Positions 1-9,500 are shown, counted from the stretch's first letter. The stretch: DNA of 54,259 nucleotides from Gammaproteobacteria bacterium Ga0074134 (GCA_001464965.1 LNEJ01000041.1:1-54259); one strand, 5' to 3'. Program-made: numbers and translations. Notes: a model not told the origin generated them from the sequence alone.

Positions 1-1
1 G

Positions 2-88
2 CCACACACGCATAACGGTGGGCTGGCACCGAATGCGGCAGAGAAGCAGTATTGGATGGACTATAAAACCGTGGCCAAAAAGACTTGA
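2..88 (+). CDS. 3' end of an unidentified gene (partial)
   Basis: An open frame runs in from the window edge and stops at a TGA at 86-88. The last 28 residues end in YWMDYKTVAKKT and contain HTHNGGLAPNAAEKQYW, which looks like ordinary protein composition with no rare-codon run. It would converge on hflD, whose stop lies 34 bp away, and a palindrome fills the gap. I do not recognise the protein. The fragment is short enough for the frame to be open by chance. Confidence 0.25.
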   Translation, partial: PHTHNGGLAPNAAEKQYWMDYKTVAKKT

Positions 89-98
89 CCACTACAGT

Positions 99-119
99 GG
101 TGCGTGGGACGCACCCTAC
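99..119. repeat. Palindromic repeat, single arm copy (GTAGGGTG family)
   Basis: GGTGCGT and ACGCACC form a 7-bp inverted repeat around GGG, followed by CTAC. These 21 bases match the right arm of the large palindrome at 50999-51019 with one mismatch. It sits between two converging gene ends and could act as a bidirectional terminator or be a degraded copy of a dispersed element. Confidence 0.55.
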
Positions 120-122
120 GCA

Positions 123-746
123 TCATACCTCCCCCAAAAGCTCCCCCGCCTCACGTACCATCCGGCTACGGCCAAACAGAAGTTGCCATCGGCCGCCGCC
201 GCACTGGCGCCATAATACCGCGGAGCGCATTGCCGCCAGCAGCAGGGCGCGTACTTTGTTGGCGTTGTCGGGGTTGGACAGGTAACCCTGTTCGCCGCTG
301 ACGATGATGCGGGGATTCAAGGTGCTGATGGTGTCGCTGTACAATCCAGCCAGACTGGCGATAACGTTGTTGTGAGTCTGGGAGAAATGCTGCGCTTGGC
401 CTCTTGCCTTTTCGATGCCTTCGGCGATTTGTTGCAGCATCTGAGGGTGCTTCGCCAACTGGCGCTCAAGGTAGAGGATGGCGACAATATAACGCGTGAT
501 TTCCATGTCGCGCGGCTCGCTACCGCCGCCGAGCTGGGTGCGCAGCCGTTTAAGCCCGGTGCTGACGCCGCGCACGCCGCCATAGACAGCGGCTGTAGTA
601 GGCGGGTTGATATTGAAAATGCTGTTGATGCACACCTCAAAGTCACCGTCGTCCACGCTTCCTGTATGGGCAACCTGCTGCACCAACTGGGCGGCCTGAA
701 AAGCGCCGGCCAAGGCAATGATTCGTTCTTCGCTGGTATGGCTCAT
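123..746 (-). CDS. hflD: High frequency lysogenization protein HflD homolog
   Basis: A 207-aa protein of the HflD family, which is typical of gammaproteobacteria. In E. coli the protein is a peripheral inner-membrane factor that binds phage lambda CII; its core cellular role is unclear. The start is taken at the ATG at 746 (MSHTSEERIIALAGAFQAA), because the frame upstream runs open into mnmA but has no family resemblance. Family features seen are the N-terminal AxAGxxQAAxLV-type helix, the NPPTTAAVYGG segment and the YLERQL helix. Length matches the family's usual 205-213 aa. It lies 46 bp downstream of mnmA, the usual mnmA-hflD order, and is probably co-transcribed. The purB gene that often follows is not seen; a converging gene end is present instead. 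Confidence 0.9.
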   Translation of the reverse strand: MSHTSEERIIALAGAFQAAQLVQQVAHTGSVDDGDFEVCINSIFNINPPTTAAVYGGVRGVSTGLKRLRTQLGGGSEPRDMEITRYIVAILYLERQLAKHPQMLQQIAEGIEKARGQAQHFSQTHNNVIASLAGLYSDTISTLNPRIIVSGEQGYLSNPDNANKVRALLLAAMRSAVLWRQCGGGRWQLLFGRSRMVREAGELLGEV

Positions 747-783
747 TGTAGTGTTGTGCTTGAGGTGATGTGGGCCGGTTGAA

Positions 784-806
784 GGAGCGCGTTTAAAGCG
801 CGCTCC
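784..806. other. Hairpin at the mnmA stop codon
   Basis: GGAGCGCG (784-791) and CGCGCTCC (799-806) are perfect 8-bp arms around a 7-base loop that contains the mnmA stop codon. No T-run follows on the minus strand, so it is not a clear intrinsic terminator. It could moderate read-through from mnmA into hflD or protect a 3' end. Confidence 0.5.
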
Positions 807-1920
807 TGCGAATTGTATCTGTGCAGTTTTCGGTGTATTCAATGACGCCGCCGCCCAGGCACTCGTCAGCCGCATAAAATACCACTGACTGACCGGGTGT
901 GACGGCCCATTGGGGCTGGTCGAATGACACATTGCACATGCCATCTTCCAGCATTGTAATAGTGCAGGCTTGATCTGCCTGGCGGTAACGTGTCTTGGCC
1001 GCGCAGCGTAAAGGCAATGCAGGTGGCGCCCCATGTACCCAGTGCAAATGGCTTGCTGCGAGCGAGCGGCTATACAGCAGCGGGTGGTCATGGTCCTGTG
1101 CGACGAGCAGTGTATTGCTGGTGAGATTCTTGCCAACGACATACCAAGGAGTGCCATTACCTCCTTGCCGCCCGCCAATACCCAGGCCCTGGCGCTGACC
1201 AAGGGTATGGTACATCAGCCCGTCGTGCTGGCCGACCCGTTCGCCTTCGGGAGTGACCATATCTCCCGGCTGCGCGGGCAGGTAGCGGGCGAGAAAGGTC
1301 TTGAAGTCGCGCTCGCCGATGAAGCAGATGCCGGTGCTGTCTTTTTTTGCTGCGTTGCCGAACCCCGCCTCGGCAGCAATCCGGCGCACCTCCGGTTTGG
1401 TGATTTCTCCCACCGGGAAGAGCGTCCTGGCCAGTTGCGCCTGGCCTAGGGTATAGAGGAAATAGCTTTGATCCTTATTGGTGTCCAGCCCTTTAAGCAG
1501 GCGGTATTGCCCCTTGTTTTGCGTTACCCGTGCATAATGGCCGGTGGCGATATAGTCCGCGCCCTGATTCATGGCGTAGTCGAGAAACGCCTTGAATTTG
1601 ATCTCCTTATTGCATAAAACGTCTGGATTTGGCGTGCGTCCGCGGCTGTATTCGTCGAGAAAATAGCGGAATACCCGGTCCCAGTAATCCTTGGCAAAGT
1701 TAATCGCATCCAGGGAGATGCCCAGCCGGTCGCATACCCCCAGCGCATCGCGCGCGTCCTCGGTGGCAGGGCAGTGGCCGTTGGGATCGTTTTCTTCCCA
1801 ATTTTTCATGAACAGGCCGCTGACATCGTGGCCCTGCTGTTGCAGAAGCAAGGCGCTCACCGATGAGTCAACGCCGCCGGACATACCGGCGATAACGCGG
1901 GTTTTGGTTGGATTGTGCAT
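793..1920 (-). CDS. mnmA: tRNA-specific 2-thiouridylase MnmA
   Basis: A 375-aa cytoplasmic enzyme that makes 2-thiouridine at wobble position 34 of Lys, Glu and Gln tRNAs, taking sulfur from the Tus relay. The ATP-binding PP-loop motif SGGVDSS is at residues 14-20. The two sulfur-transfer cysteines are at C103 (VLCNKEIKF) and C199 ([13 protein letters not shown]), matching E. coli C102 and C199. Length and both catalytic segments are complete. It is the first gene of the mnmA-hflD pair. The start ATG at 1920 gives the conserved N-terminus ([10 protein letters not shown]). Confidence 0.97.
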   Translation of the reverse strand: MHNPTKTRVIAGMSGGVDSSVSALLLQQQGHDVSGLFMKNWEENDPNGHCPATEDARDALGVCDRLGISLDAINFAKDYWDRVFRYFLDEYSRGRTPNPDVLCNKEIKFKAFLDYAMNQGADYIATGHYARVTQNKGQYRLLKGLDTNKDQSYFLYTLGQAQLARTLFPVGEITKPEVRRIAAEAGFGNAAKKDSTGICFIGERDFKTFLARYLPAQPGDMVTPEGERVGQHDGLMYHTLGQRQGLGIGGRQGGNGTPWYVVGKNLTSNTLLVAQDHDHPLLYSRSLAASHLHWVHGAPPALPLRCAAKTRYRQADQACTITMLEDGMCNVSFDQPQWAVTPGQSVVFYAADECLGGGVIEYTENCTDTIRRSAL

Positions 1921-2034
1921 CTCTAAAGAGTCAGAAAACAGGGGTTTCGGGTTGTGACTTAATGAGTTTTATGTTGGGGCGTAATTGTAACAAATAAACC
2001 ACGAACTGGAGAGGCCGTGTGAATTTGTGGCGCT

Positions 2035-2044
2035 AGGTTCTTAG
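2035..2044. repeat. Short copy of the dispersed AGGTTCTTAG motif
   Basis: AGGTTCTTAG lies 9 bp beyond the stop codon of the minus-strand gene ending at 2054. The same core appears at 4172-4192, 24457-24471 and, inverted, at 28236-28256. On its own this copy is short and could be chance. Confidence 0.3.
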
Positions 2045-2053
2045 CATGTCATT

Positions 2054-2935
2054 TCACCGTGGCGTTCTGGCAAGGCGGAAGCCGATGATGTTGCTCCGGC
2101 TCACAGCTGTGGCGTTGATGCGATTCGGTGAGCGCACGTTTTTGGCGTCACCCTTCCAGGAGCCGCCGCGCAGAACACGTCCCGAACTTGTGCAGGGGCT
2201 CGTCCAGGCGCTACCATCAGTGGGCGCGCCATTATAATTGTCGTGATAACAGTCTTCCACCCATTCCCACACATTGCCGCTCATGTCGTGCAGACCAAAG
2301 GCGTTGGCGTGTTTACTGCCCACGGGTTGCTGATGCTTGCCGCTGTTTGCGTCGAACCATGCCACAGCATTCACGTCGCGGCTGCCGCAATAGGTATGTT
2401 TGTCGCCCGCGTGGCAGGCGTATTCCCATTCGGCTTCGGTAGGTAAACGGTAGGTGCCATGGTCAGTTGCCGGCTTGCTTTTGTTGAACCATGTGATAAA
2501 GTTTTTGGCCTCGTTCCATGAAACATGCACCACCGGCGCGTCGTCGCCGTGGGCATTGTATTTCATGAATTCGTCGGTGACCAAATCAGTGCGGCCAGTG
2601 GCGATGATGAAGCGTTTGAACTGGCCAAGGGTGACTTCGGTTTTGCTCATCTGGAAGCCAGGCACGCTGACGCGATGCTGTGGAACTTCATTTATCAAGG
2701 CATCCAGATCGCCCTCGGAGCAACTGGCGGCTGGCGGTGCAGATGCCTTTCTTGACGCCTGGCACGAACCCATTTGAAAGCTGCCAGCGGCTATGTCGGC
2801 GAACTTCATGCCGATGAAGCTGCTGAATTCGCCTGCGCACACAAGGCTACTTGCCATGCTCAGGTACAGCGCCGCAATGAGGGCGCCAAGACGCATGGAC
2901 AGGCGGTACGGCAGGTGATGCTGCTGTCGGGGCAT
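2054..2935 (-). CDS. Secreted formylglycine-enzyme-fold (SUMF1/FGE-sulfatase) protein, copy 1
   Basis: A 293-aa exported protein with the FGE-sulfatase fold. The start at 2935 is set by AGGA six bases upstream. A signal peptide follows (hydrophobic core at about residues 16-34, ending SLVCAGE). Family marks are FxMGS near residue 53, YRLPTEAEWEYAC, MSGNVWEWVED and VLRGGSW, and the C-terminal GFRLAR. True formylglycine-generating enzymes and EgtB-like enzymes carry metal ligands that are not seen here: after RGGSW the copper-binding cysteine pair of FGE is absent. It is therefore probably not a sulfatase-activating enzyme and may be a binding or scaffold protein. It is the downstream member of a tandem duplicate with the gene at 2977-4080, 41 bp away. 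Confidence 0.8.
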   Translation of the reverse strand: MPRQQHHLPYRLSMRLGALIAALYLSMASSLVCAGEFSSFIGMKFADIAAGSFQMGSCQASRKASAPPAASCSEGDLDALINEVPQHRVSVPGFQMSKTEVTLGQFKRFIIATGRTDLVTDEFMKYNAHGDDAPVVHVSWNEAKNFITWFNKSKPATDHGTYRLPTEAEWEYACHAGDKHTYCGSRDVNAVAWFDANSGKHQQPVGSKHANAFGLHDMSGNVWEWVEDCYHDNYNGAPTDGSAWTSPCTSSGRVLRGGSWKGDAKNVRSPNRINATAVSRSNIIGFRLARTPR

Positions 2936-2976
2936 ACTGGTTCCTATGGTTGATTTTATTGCCCGCTAACGCATGT

Positions 2977-4080
2977 TTAGGGTAAATCCCGGACGACGCG
3001 AAACCCATTGCCGTAATACCAGTTGCCGGGCGAGGCGGCGAGGCGATAAGTCGCGCGGGCGAAGTCGGACGTGAATTTCCAAGAGCCGCCGCGCAACACC
3101 CGCGCAGTGGTGGTGTCGCGCTTCCAAGACGAGCCGTGAAGGGCGCGCATGGCGGCGTCATATTCCTGTTGTTCACGGCTGAAATCGGTGTTGCTGACGT
3201 GCATAATGCGCGCGGCGTTACTGTTTTCATGCTTGACCTGGTTTGATTCCGGTGCGCTGTTCGAGGCGTGCGCGTTACTTGTCGTCCAGGGGCGGCCATC
3301 AGTTGGTGCGTCACGGTAGTTTTCATGATAGATGTCCTCTACCCATTGCCACACATTGCCGCTCATATCATAGAGTCCCCAGGCGTTGGGGGCCTTGAGT
3401 CCAACGTTTTGCTGATGTCGGCCGTTGCCCTTGGGAACGTCACCATCGTGCCATGCCACTTCATCCACGTTATTGCTGCCGCAATACGTGTGGTTGCCAC
3501 CCGCGCGGCAGGCATATTCCCATTCGGCTTCGGAGGGTAACCGGTATGTGCCACGATCACTCGCCGGTTTGTTTTTGTTAAGCCATTCGATGAAGTCTTT
3601 CGCTTCTTGCCAGGAAACCTGAACCACTGGCGCGTCATCGCCATAGGCGTTGTATCTCATGAAGTCGTCGTTGATGAGATTCCATCCGGAAGATCCTTGG
3701 GTGGCCCCAGAGGCGGCGACATAGTGTTTGTATTGGCCTAGAGTGATTGGGGTTTTACCCATCTGGAATGCGGATATGCTTACCGCGTGCTGCGGGGTTT
3801 CATTGTCGTTGACGTTGGCGTTGTGTTCGGGACAGTCTGCCCCGATAGGAGGTTGGCCGAGAAAAACGCGTATTTTGTTTTCTTTCTGCATCTCGGCGGT
3901 GATTTTGCACGAGCCCATCTGAAAATGTCCCGCAGGTATGTCGACAAATTTCAACCCGGCAAAGTTGGTGAATTCGCCAGCATGCCCCGGCGCGGCGGCG
4001 AGGCTCAGAAACAGTGCGGTAAAAAAGGAGCCCACCAGGACGGGAACGCTGGGTGGTGAGCAATGCGGTGTTTGAAGCAT
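2977..4080 (-). CDS. Secreted formylglycine-enzyme-fold (SUMF1/FGE-sulfatase) protein, copy 2
   Basis: A 367-aa paralogue of the next gene downstream. GAGGAG lies six bases before the ATG at 4080. The signal peptide ends near AAAPGHAGE. Shared marks are FVDIPAGHFQMGSC, YRLPSEAEWEYACRAG, MSGNVWQWVED and VLRGGSW, ending GFRVVRDLP. Compared with copy 1 it has about 45 extra residues between the TDGRPW segment and VLRGGSW, rich in Asn, Ser and charged residues (NAHASNSAPESNQVKHENSN). The FGE cysteine pair after RGGSW is missing here too. The pair is probably one transcription unit and works in the periplasm or beyond. No sulfatase gene is present in the window. Confidence 0.8.
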   Translation of the reverse strand: MLQTPHCSPPSVPVLVGSFFTALFLSLAAAPGHAGEFTNFAGLKFVDIPAGHFQMGSCKITAEMQKENKIRVFLGQPPIGADCPEHNANVNDNETPQHAVSISAFQMGKTPITLGQYKHYVAASGATQGSSGWNLINDDFMRYNAYGDDAPVVQVSWQEAKDFIEWLNKNKPASDRGTYRLPSEAEWEYACRAGGNHTYCGSNNVDEVAWHDGDVPKGNGRHQQNVGLKAPNAWGLYDMSGNVWQWVEDIYHENYRDAPTDGRPWTTSNAHASNSAPESNQVKHENSNAARIMHVSNTDFSREQQEYDAAMRALHGSSWKRDTTTARVLRGGSWKFTSDFARATYRLAASPGNWYYGNGFRVVRDLP

Positions 4081-4171
4081 GATCGACTCCTCTGTGGTCG
4101 ATGGATCCCGTTATAGAAACCTTCTGTTTTTCCATGCACTGGGAACCCTTCGTTGCGCTCTTCCCTTGATT

Positions 4172-4192
4172 GAGATCATGAACAGGTTCTAA
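4172..4192. repeat. Dispersed GTTCTAA-type repeat, 21 bp
   Basis: The core GATCATGAACAGGTTCTAA overlaps the stop codon of the gene at 4189-4602. It matches the inverted copy at 28236-28256 over 21 bases with one mismatch. The 24457-24471 copy also supplies a stop codon to its gene. The pattern suggests ends of a former mobile element. No transposase is attached. Confidence 0.5.
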
Positions 4193-4602
4193 GAAAACCA
4201 GCGCAAAAAAGCCGCCGCAGTCAGCGCCGTGGCCCCCAAACCAGTCAAGGCATGCCATGCGCGACGACGGCCTTGCTCGCTCCATTGTTGCGCGCCGCGC
4301 AAATAAATTACCGCAAGCGCAAACCCTGAAGCGGCGCAGAGTACCTTGATGACCAGCGCACCAATAGCTACCGCGTGCAAATCGGGAAATTCACCGTAAA
4401 AATAGAAGCTGACCCCACCAAAAATTACGCCGCTCGCAACCTGAGCGCCCCAGGCAATCAACACCAGCCATGCCATGCGGTTTCTGAGCTGGAGTTGGTC
4501 AGGATTCGATTTCAGTGCAAAAAAGGCCCCTCCCACCACCGCAGCGGCCCCGAAATTATGGATGGTCTGGGTGAGTGCGTACGAAAGGTTTTCGAGTTGC
4601 AT
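4189..4602 (-). CDS. Four-helix integral membrane protein (CopD-like)
   Basis: A 137-aa protein with about four hydrophobic helices (roughly residues 15-30, 43-65, 77-100 and 115-133). The N-terminus has a conserved-looking histidine (TIHNFGAAAVVGG) and a tryptophan-rich second helix. The size and pattern resemble small CopD-domain or DUF2269-like membrane proteins, but I cannot confirm the family. It starts 3 bp after the stop of the secreted protein at 4606-4956 and has only a weak ribosome binding site, so translational coupling is likely. A role with its secreted partner at the inner membrane is inferred. Its stop codon lies in the repeat at 4172-4192. Confidence 0.65.
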   Translation of the reverse strand: MQLENLSYALTQTIHNFGAAAVVGGAFFALKSNPDQLQLRNRMAWLVLIAWGAQVASGVIFGGVSFYFYGEFPDLHAVAIGALVIKVLCAASGFALAVIYLRGAQQWSEQGRRRAWHALTGLGATALTAAAFLRWFS

Positions 4603-4605
4603 GGG

Positions 4606-4956
4606 TTAGTTGGAGGTAACCTTGATGCAGCTCTCCTGACCAATGGATGCATGACCTTTATTGACCACTTTTATGCACAGTGTGTGTGTGCCGGCAGGTA
4701 GCGGGTCAAGGCTGAAACTGCTCTTTAGTTTGCGCAAAATCCCGGCCTCTTTGCCGTTGACATAAATGTGCGAATGATCGCCGCCGGTATTGGGTGTGAT
4801 GTCATAAATGACATTGACCGGTTCGCCGACTTTGACCTTGCTCCCGTCAGCTGGGGATATGATTTTCAGGTTGGCATCGGCCAGTGCGCTGGGACCCCAA
4901 AGTGCCGAACTCATGGCGAGCAGGGCGCCCGTAGCACGAATGAATTTACTGTGCAT
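4606..4956 (-). CDS. Small secreted Ig-like protein
   Basis: A 116-aa exported protein. The signal peptide ends near GPSALA-DANLKI. The mature part has the strand pattern of an immunoglobulin-like sandwich: SPADGSKVKVGEPVNV, a HSHIYVNGKEAG segment, then LPAGTHTLCIKV. Two cysteines close to the C-terminus (LCIKV and ESCIKV) could form a disulfide. The HSHIYV histidine pair could bind a metal, which would suit a CopD-like partner, but this is inference. GGAG lies 10 bases before the ATG. It is translated together with the membrane protein downstream. Confidence 0.7.
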   Translation of the reverse strand: MHSKFIRATGALLAMSSALWGPSALADANLKIISPADGSKVKVGEPVNVIYDITPNTGGDHSHIYVNGKEAGILRKLKSSFSLDPLPAGTHTLCIKVVNKGHASIGQESCIKVTSN

Positions 4957-5272
4957 TTATGGAGTTCTCCGGTATGTTTGGTTGCGAGACTCAGGAGTGG
5001 CTTTAACTAAAAAACCTACCGGACTTGTAGCATATTGGTGTGATGGTTGTAAAGGGGGTGGCGGGGCGGATCTCGCACATTTGGTTTATAGCAAAATGCC
5101 TTAAAATGCTCCAATGTTCTTTGCCAACCACTGAAAGTATTTTTCCGTCCCCTCAACAGCAAATACCGTTGCGCCATGCGCTGAATAGTTTTACGCATGG
5201 TGCTGGTGGACGAGGCCTTTTCCAAGATGGATGAAGCGCGTTGTAGAGTTTGATGGCGGCATTTCCAGTGGG

Positions 5273-5305
5273 TCGTGTAGGGTGAGCTTAACGCACCCTA
5301 CACGA
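5273..5305. repeat. Palindromic repeat (GTAGGGTG family), in the 4957-5312 gap
   Basis: TCGTGTAGGGTG (5273-5284) and CACCCTACACGA (5294-5305) are perfect 12-bp arms around a 9-base loop. The hairpin lies 7 bp past the stop of the PAS gene and probably ends or protects its transcript, though no T-run follows. It shares the GTAGGGTG core with repeats at 99-119 and 50969-51019. The rest of the 4957-5312 gap has only weak shadow frames; nothing else was seen there. Confidence 0.65.
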
Positions 5306-5312
5306 TTCTGGC

Positions 5313-6104
5313 TCAGATAACATTTCTGAGTGTCAGGACACAGCCAAGGGCCTTTCTTTTGCCGGAAAATATTGGTGTCAGCGACAGGTTTACCATCCTC
5401 TCTCTGGGATCGTTGAGGCTCGAAAAAGTGAGCAGGTCTAGTCGTATTTCCTTGTCATCTTTGAGACACAGTTCGACCACATTCTCCAAGGGATCGCGGG
5501 AGCGCGGATATTCAAAATGAATCAGTTTGTCGAGGGATGCGCCCACAGCATCGCAAACCGGGATGCCTATCAAGTTTGCGGCGGCCCGGTTCAGGCGGGT
5601 GATTATGCCGCTGGTATCGGTGGCGATAACGGGGTCTCCTACGGCATCAAGAATCGCGTTGGTGTGCTCCCATTCTCCGAACATCATATCATCGGCTTGA
5701 CGACGTTCGGTGACGTCGTTCACTACCAGCATTAAAACGGCTCTATCGCTATAATCAAAAACATGCAGTGACTCTTCGGTGTCGTATGTTGAGCCGTCCT
5801 TACGCAGTTGCGCCAAGCTATAATACCGTTGAGAGATGCTCCGGTCACTCAGCAATAGCAGCTCAGCCTTGAATTGTTCAGCCGACGAATCCGGCTTGAG
5901 GTCGAGGATGCTTTTCCAGAGGAGCTCGGCAGTATTGTAACCTGTGTGTTCAATCGCAACCTTGTTGGCATGGATGATTGAGAAGGTGGCAGCGTCCAGA
6001 AGATAGATCTCTTCGGTAAGGAGATCCAATGCTTCTACACCATGCCGCATTGCAGTGTTATACGGCTTTTCCATTACATCGTGGATCTTGCAAGTAGCGT
6101 TCAT
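5313..6104 (-). CDS. Two-PAS-domain sensory protein without an output domain
   Basis: A 263-aa soluble protein. PAS 1 spans about residues 25-135 (LLDAATFSIIHANKVAIEHTGYNTAELLWKS is its start; it ends VVNDVTERRQADD). PAS 2 spans about 145-262 (ILDAVGDPVIATDTSGIITRLNRAAANLIG, ending VLTLRNVI). No kinase, GGDEF, EAL or DNA-binding domain follows, and the stop comes right after PAS 2. It may therefore pass signals by protein contact. GAGGATG precedes the ATG. It lies 14 bp after the small helical gene at 6119-6457, so the two are probably co-expressed. The orphan response regulator at 23706 has no kinase nearby, but no link to this protein is visible. Confidence 0.8.
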   Translation of the reverse strand: MNATCKIHDVMEKPYNTAMRHGVEALDLLTEEIYLLDAATFSIIHANKVAIEHTGYNTAELLWKSILDLKPDSSAEQFKAELLLLSDRSISQRYYSLAQLRKDGSTYDTEESLHVFDYSDRAVLMLVVNDVTERRQADDMMFGEWEHTNAILDAVGDPVIATDTSGIITRLNRAAANLIGIPVCDAVGASLDKLIHFEYPRSRDPLENVVELCLKDDKEIRLDLLTFSSLNDPRERMVNLSLTPIFSGKRKALGCVLTLRNVI

Positions 6105-6118
6105 GTGTTCATCCTCAT

Positions 6119-6457
6119 TTATTGTTTATGAAATTCAGTGCTGTTACGCGCATAAAACTGCCGTATTGCCTCTCGATTTAGGTTAAGTAATCGATCCATT
6201 TTTAAAACCATTTCGAACAACGATTCCAGTAGCCCCAGCATGCCTTTAGTGTCGTAAGTCTCGATTTCTTTCTGGTTGTTGAGAAGTTCCTGAAGGATTT
6301 TATGGTTGATCGCATACAGTGTTTTATTAAGCATATTGACCTGCTCCGAGGTGTATTCGAACTCGGATATCAGTGCCTGTAACGATTCAGGATCTAGGAG
6401 GTCGACATGTGGATCTGTGAGACTCTCGTGAGTGCTCAATTTTTGTTTGAATCTCAT
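6119..6457 (-). CDS. Small helical hypothetical protein
   Basis: A 112-aa, largely alpha-helical, charged protein with no signal peptide or membrane segment. The centre (SEFEYTSEQVNMLNKTLYAINHKILQELLNNQ is one continuous region) and the following LLESLFEMVLKMDRLLNLNREAI have heptad-like leucines, suggesting a coiled coil or a four-helix bundle. AAGGTGA precedes the ATG. It is the first gene of a two-gene unit with the PAS protein and may be its partner. I do not recognise a family. Confidence 0.65.
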   Translation of the reverse strand: MRFKQKLSTHESLTDPHVDLLDPESLQALISEFEYTSEQVNMLNKTLYAINHKILQELLNNQKEIETYDTKGMLGLLESLFEMVLKMDRLLNLNREAIRQFYARNSTEFHKQ

Positions 6458-6519
6458 CGTTATTCACCTTGCTTTATGAGGGTTGATCGCACTATTTTCA
6501 TCTTCTGTAAAACTTGATT

Positions 6520-9500
6520 TCAATTGTCGACTTGCACGGTGAAACTCACCTGGCCGGACGCCGCCGGCGACAAGCCTCCCGTCAACGTCCATTCGATGGT
6601 TCCCTTCGCTCCTGCCGCCGGCTGGGTGCTCACGGCGCAGGCGGTGATGCCTGACGGCAGTGCCCCAATGCAGTTGGCGGATAAAAATGTGGTATACGCC
6701 GGTGTGGCGTCGCGCAAAACAATGGCGCTGACCGGGGCACTGCCATTGTTCTGGTAAGTAATGGTGTAAGTGATGTGTTCACCAAGCTGGACGGTGAGCT
6801 TGTCGATGCTTTTGATGAGCGCCAGCCCTGCGCTGCCCACATGCGTAATGTCGGTTAAAGTCAACGTGGTGGACAAAGCAGGGCTGGCATTGGTGTAGCT
6901 GAAGCCCGCGCCTATCGTGGTTTTGTCCTGGGCATTCAATGTGGCGCCTGGCGGGATGGTGATCTTGTCGATCACGCATACCTGTTCGTTCGCCATGATA
7001 CTGATGGCGCCGATGATGATCGGTTCGCCCGTATCGAGCTGACTGTTGCAATTGCTGTCACGATAGAGCGCAACCGGCCAGCCGTTGTCACTGACAGCGC
7101 TGAAATTGACCGTGCCCGCGCTGCCGGCGTTGAAGCGATGAGCGTAGAAAACGGCATTGCCGGGTAACGCGCTTTGCTGACTGTCGGCGGCAAGACGGTT
7201 GACAGGCGCATCAGCGAAGTTGACACCAGCGAAGATGCCGCCCGTCACATTGCTGAGAGTGACGGTATCCGTGGGCCGGTCATAGCTGCCGCCGGTGTTG
7301 CCTATGGCACCGCCGGTGGAAAGATAACCGCCAAGGTTGAGTTCGACGATCTTGAGTGTAGCCGCGACAACGGCGGTCGGAACCCATAAGGTATAGTTTC
7401 CGTCGGCATTGGTCGTCGTGCTGTCGAAGATCACGGTACCCGCGCTGTTGGTGGCTTTCACCACGACTCCGGCGATGCTGGTCTCGCCCGCTTCCTTGAT
7501 GCCGTTATTGGCGATACCGCCGCCGGTGCCCGTGTCGTTAAAGACCGTGCCCGAAAGCTTGCCACCGTTGTAGAGGCCGAAATTGAGATTCTGCAAATCA
7601 GTGTTGGCAACCTGGATATTGGTGCGGGTAAAGTCCGGCATTTCAGTGCCGAGCCAGCCTGCGGGAACGGTCGGCGTAATGTCGGCAAGGGAATTATTGC
7701 TGTCGAGGATAATGCGGTATCCGCCTGCGACAACGGTGGGGAAGGTGTACGCGCCGCTGGTGGTGTTGACGGCCACGGCCTGCAATGCCGTGGTGCCACT
7801 GGCGGCAATAAGCTTGGCATACAACACCAGCCCCGTGCCAGTCTCGCTGCTGTCTTGTTGCAGGTTGTGGTTGGCGTCTTTGTAGGTTGTGCCGGACACA
7901 TTCACGCCAGCCAGTGCGGTCACCGTCACGTCGTCGCTGGTGTTGGATGTGCCGTTGAAGTTGGTGATGATTTTGGCGTTGCTGCTGACGGCGGACGCGC
8001 TATTGCTGTAGGTGCTGCCTGTTGCTACCGCCGGGGCTACGTCGGCGACAAAGGTAATCACCAGGGTTTTCCCGGCGCTGATCGTGAAGCCGCCAGTCGG
8101 GCTGGTGTCCCACTGCGGGACGGTCGTGCCGGTTGCTGCGTAGGTCGTAAACACTGAACCGTTCAACGTCACGCTGGTGGTGCTGCCGTAGGTAAATCCG
8201 GCGGGCAAGGTGTCGGTGACTTTTACGCTGGTGGCGTTGGCCGTGCCGCTGTTGGTAACGGCGATCGTGTAAGTGGCGGTGGTGCCCGTGCCGAGGTTGG
8301 TTACCACCGGCGTGCTGGTGGTCTTGACCACGGTTAGCACTGCGCTGGTTATTGTTACGTTTTCGGTGGCGGCTGTGCCATCAAAGTTGGTGAGAGTTTT
8401 GGCATTGGTACTGACGACGCTGGCGCTGTTGTTGTACGTGCCGTCAGCAACGCTGTTGACCACAGTGGCAGTAAATACTACTTGCAGGGTTTGCCCGGTA
8501 TTGATGGTGAAACCGCCTGCGGGGCTGGTCGTCCATGTAGGGGTTGCACCAGCGGTTTCGGTATAAACCGTGCTCGCCAATAGCGTGCCATTCAATGTGA
8601 CGGCCGCGCCGCCACCGAAGCTGAAGCCCGAGGGCAGGGTGTCGGTCAGCACCACGCCGGTGGCGTTGGCCGTGCCGCTGTTGGTGACGGTGACGGTGTA
8701 AGTGGCCGTGGTGCCTGTCGATGTATTGACCACGGTGGGCGTGCTGGTGGTTTTAGTCACAACTAAAATCGGGCTGGTTACAGTTACGTTCTCAGTGGCG
8801 CTGGCGGCGCCGTCGAAATTGTTGATGATGTTCGCATTGGTGCTGGTGACGTTGGCGCTGTTGTTGTACGTGCCGTCGACCACGGTGTTGGCAACATTGG
8901 CGACAAAGGTGATGACCAGTGTTTGTCCCGCGTTGATGGTGAAGCCACCCGCGGGATTGGTGTCCCATTGTGGCGCGGCTGTGGTGCCGCCCACGGTGTA
9001 GCCGGAGGCGGCTACTGCTGTGCCGTTCAGCGTAACGCTGGTGGTGCTGGCGTAGGTGATCCCTCCCGCCGTCGGCGCGGTAATGGGTAACACGTCGGTG
9101 ACTTTCACACCAATAGCCGCAGCTGTGCCGCCGTTGGTCACGGTGACGGTGTAAGTGGCCGTGGTGCCGCTGGCGGTGTTGACTATCGTCGGCGTGCTGG
9201 TGGTCTTGGTGACGGTGAGGGGCACGTTGGCTACAGTGAGGGTGACTGTGTTGCTGCCTGTTCCGGCCGTGGGCGTCTGCGTTGTGGTCACGCCACTGGC
9301 GGTGTTGGAATGAGTGCCGAGGGTGCTGCTGGTCACCTGTACCGATACTGTACAGCCACCCGGCGGCAAATTCGGCACTGTTAGGTTCAGCGCTGTTGCG
9401 CCGATAACCAGCGCCGGGCTGTTGGTTACGCCGGTACATGTGCCGCCAATGGTGGATGACGCGACGCTCATGTTGATGAGCGTGTCGGTAAAGTTGGCGT

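Noticed and set aside
747-1202. N-terminal extension of hflD into mnmA
   Set aside because: The frame is open by chance across mnmA; family similarity begins at the ATG at 746.
2054-4080. Sulfatase-activating formylglycine-generating enzymes
   Set aside because: The scaffold fits, but the cysteine pair after RGGSW is absent in both proteins and no sulfatase gene is present.
5016-5225. 69-aa minus-strand frame in the gap before the PAS genes
   Set aside because: No recognisable motif or clear ribosome binding site, and composition (many Arg, Lys and Cys) is not convincing.
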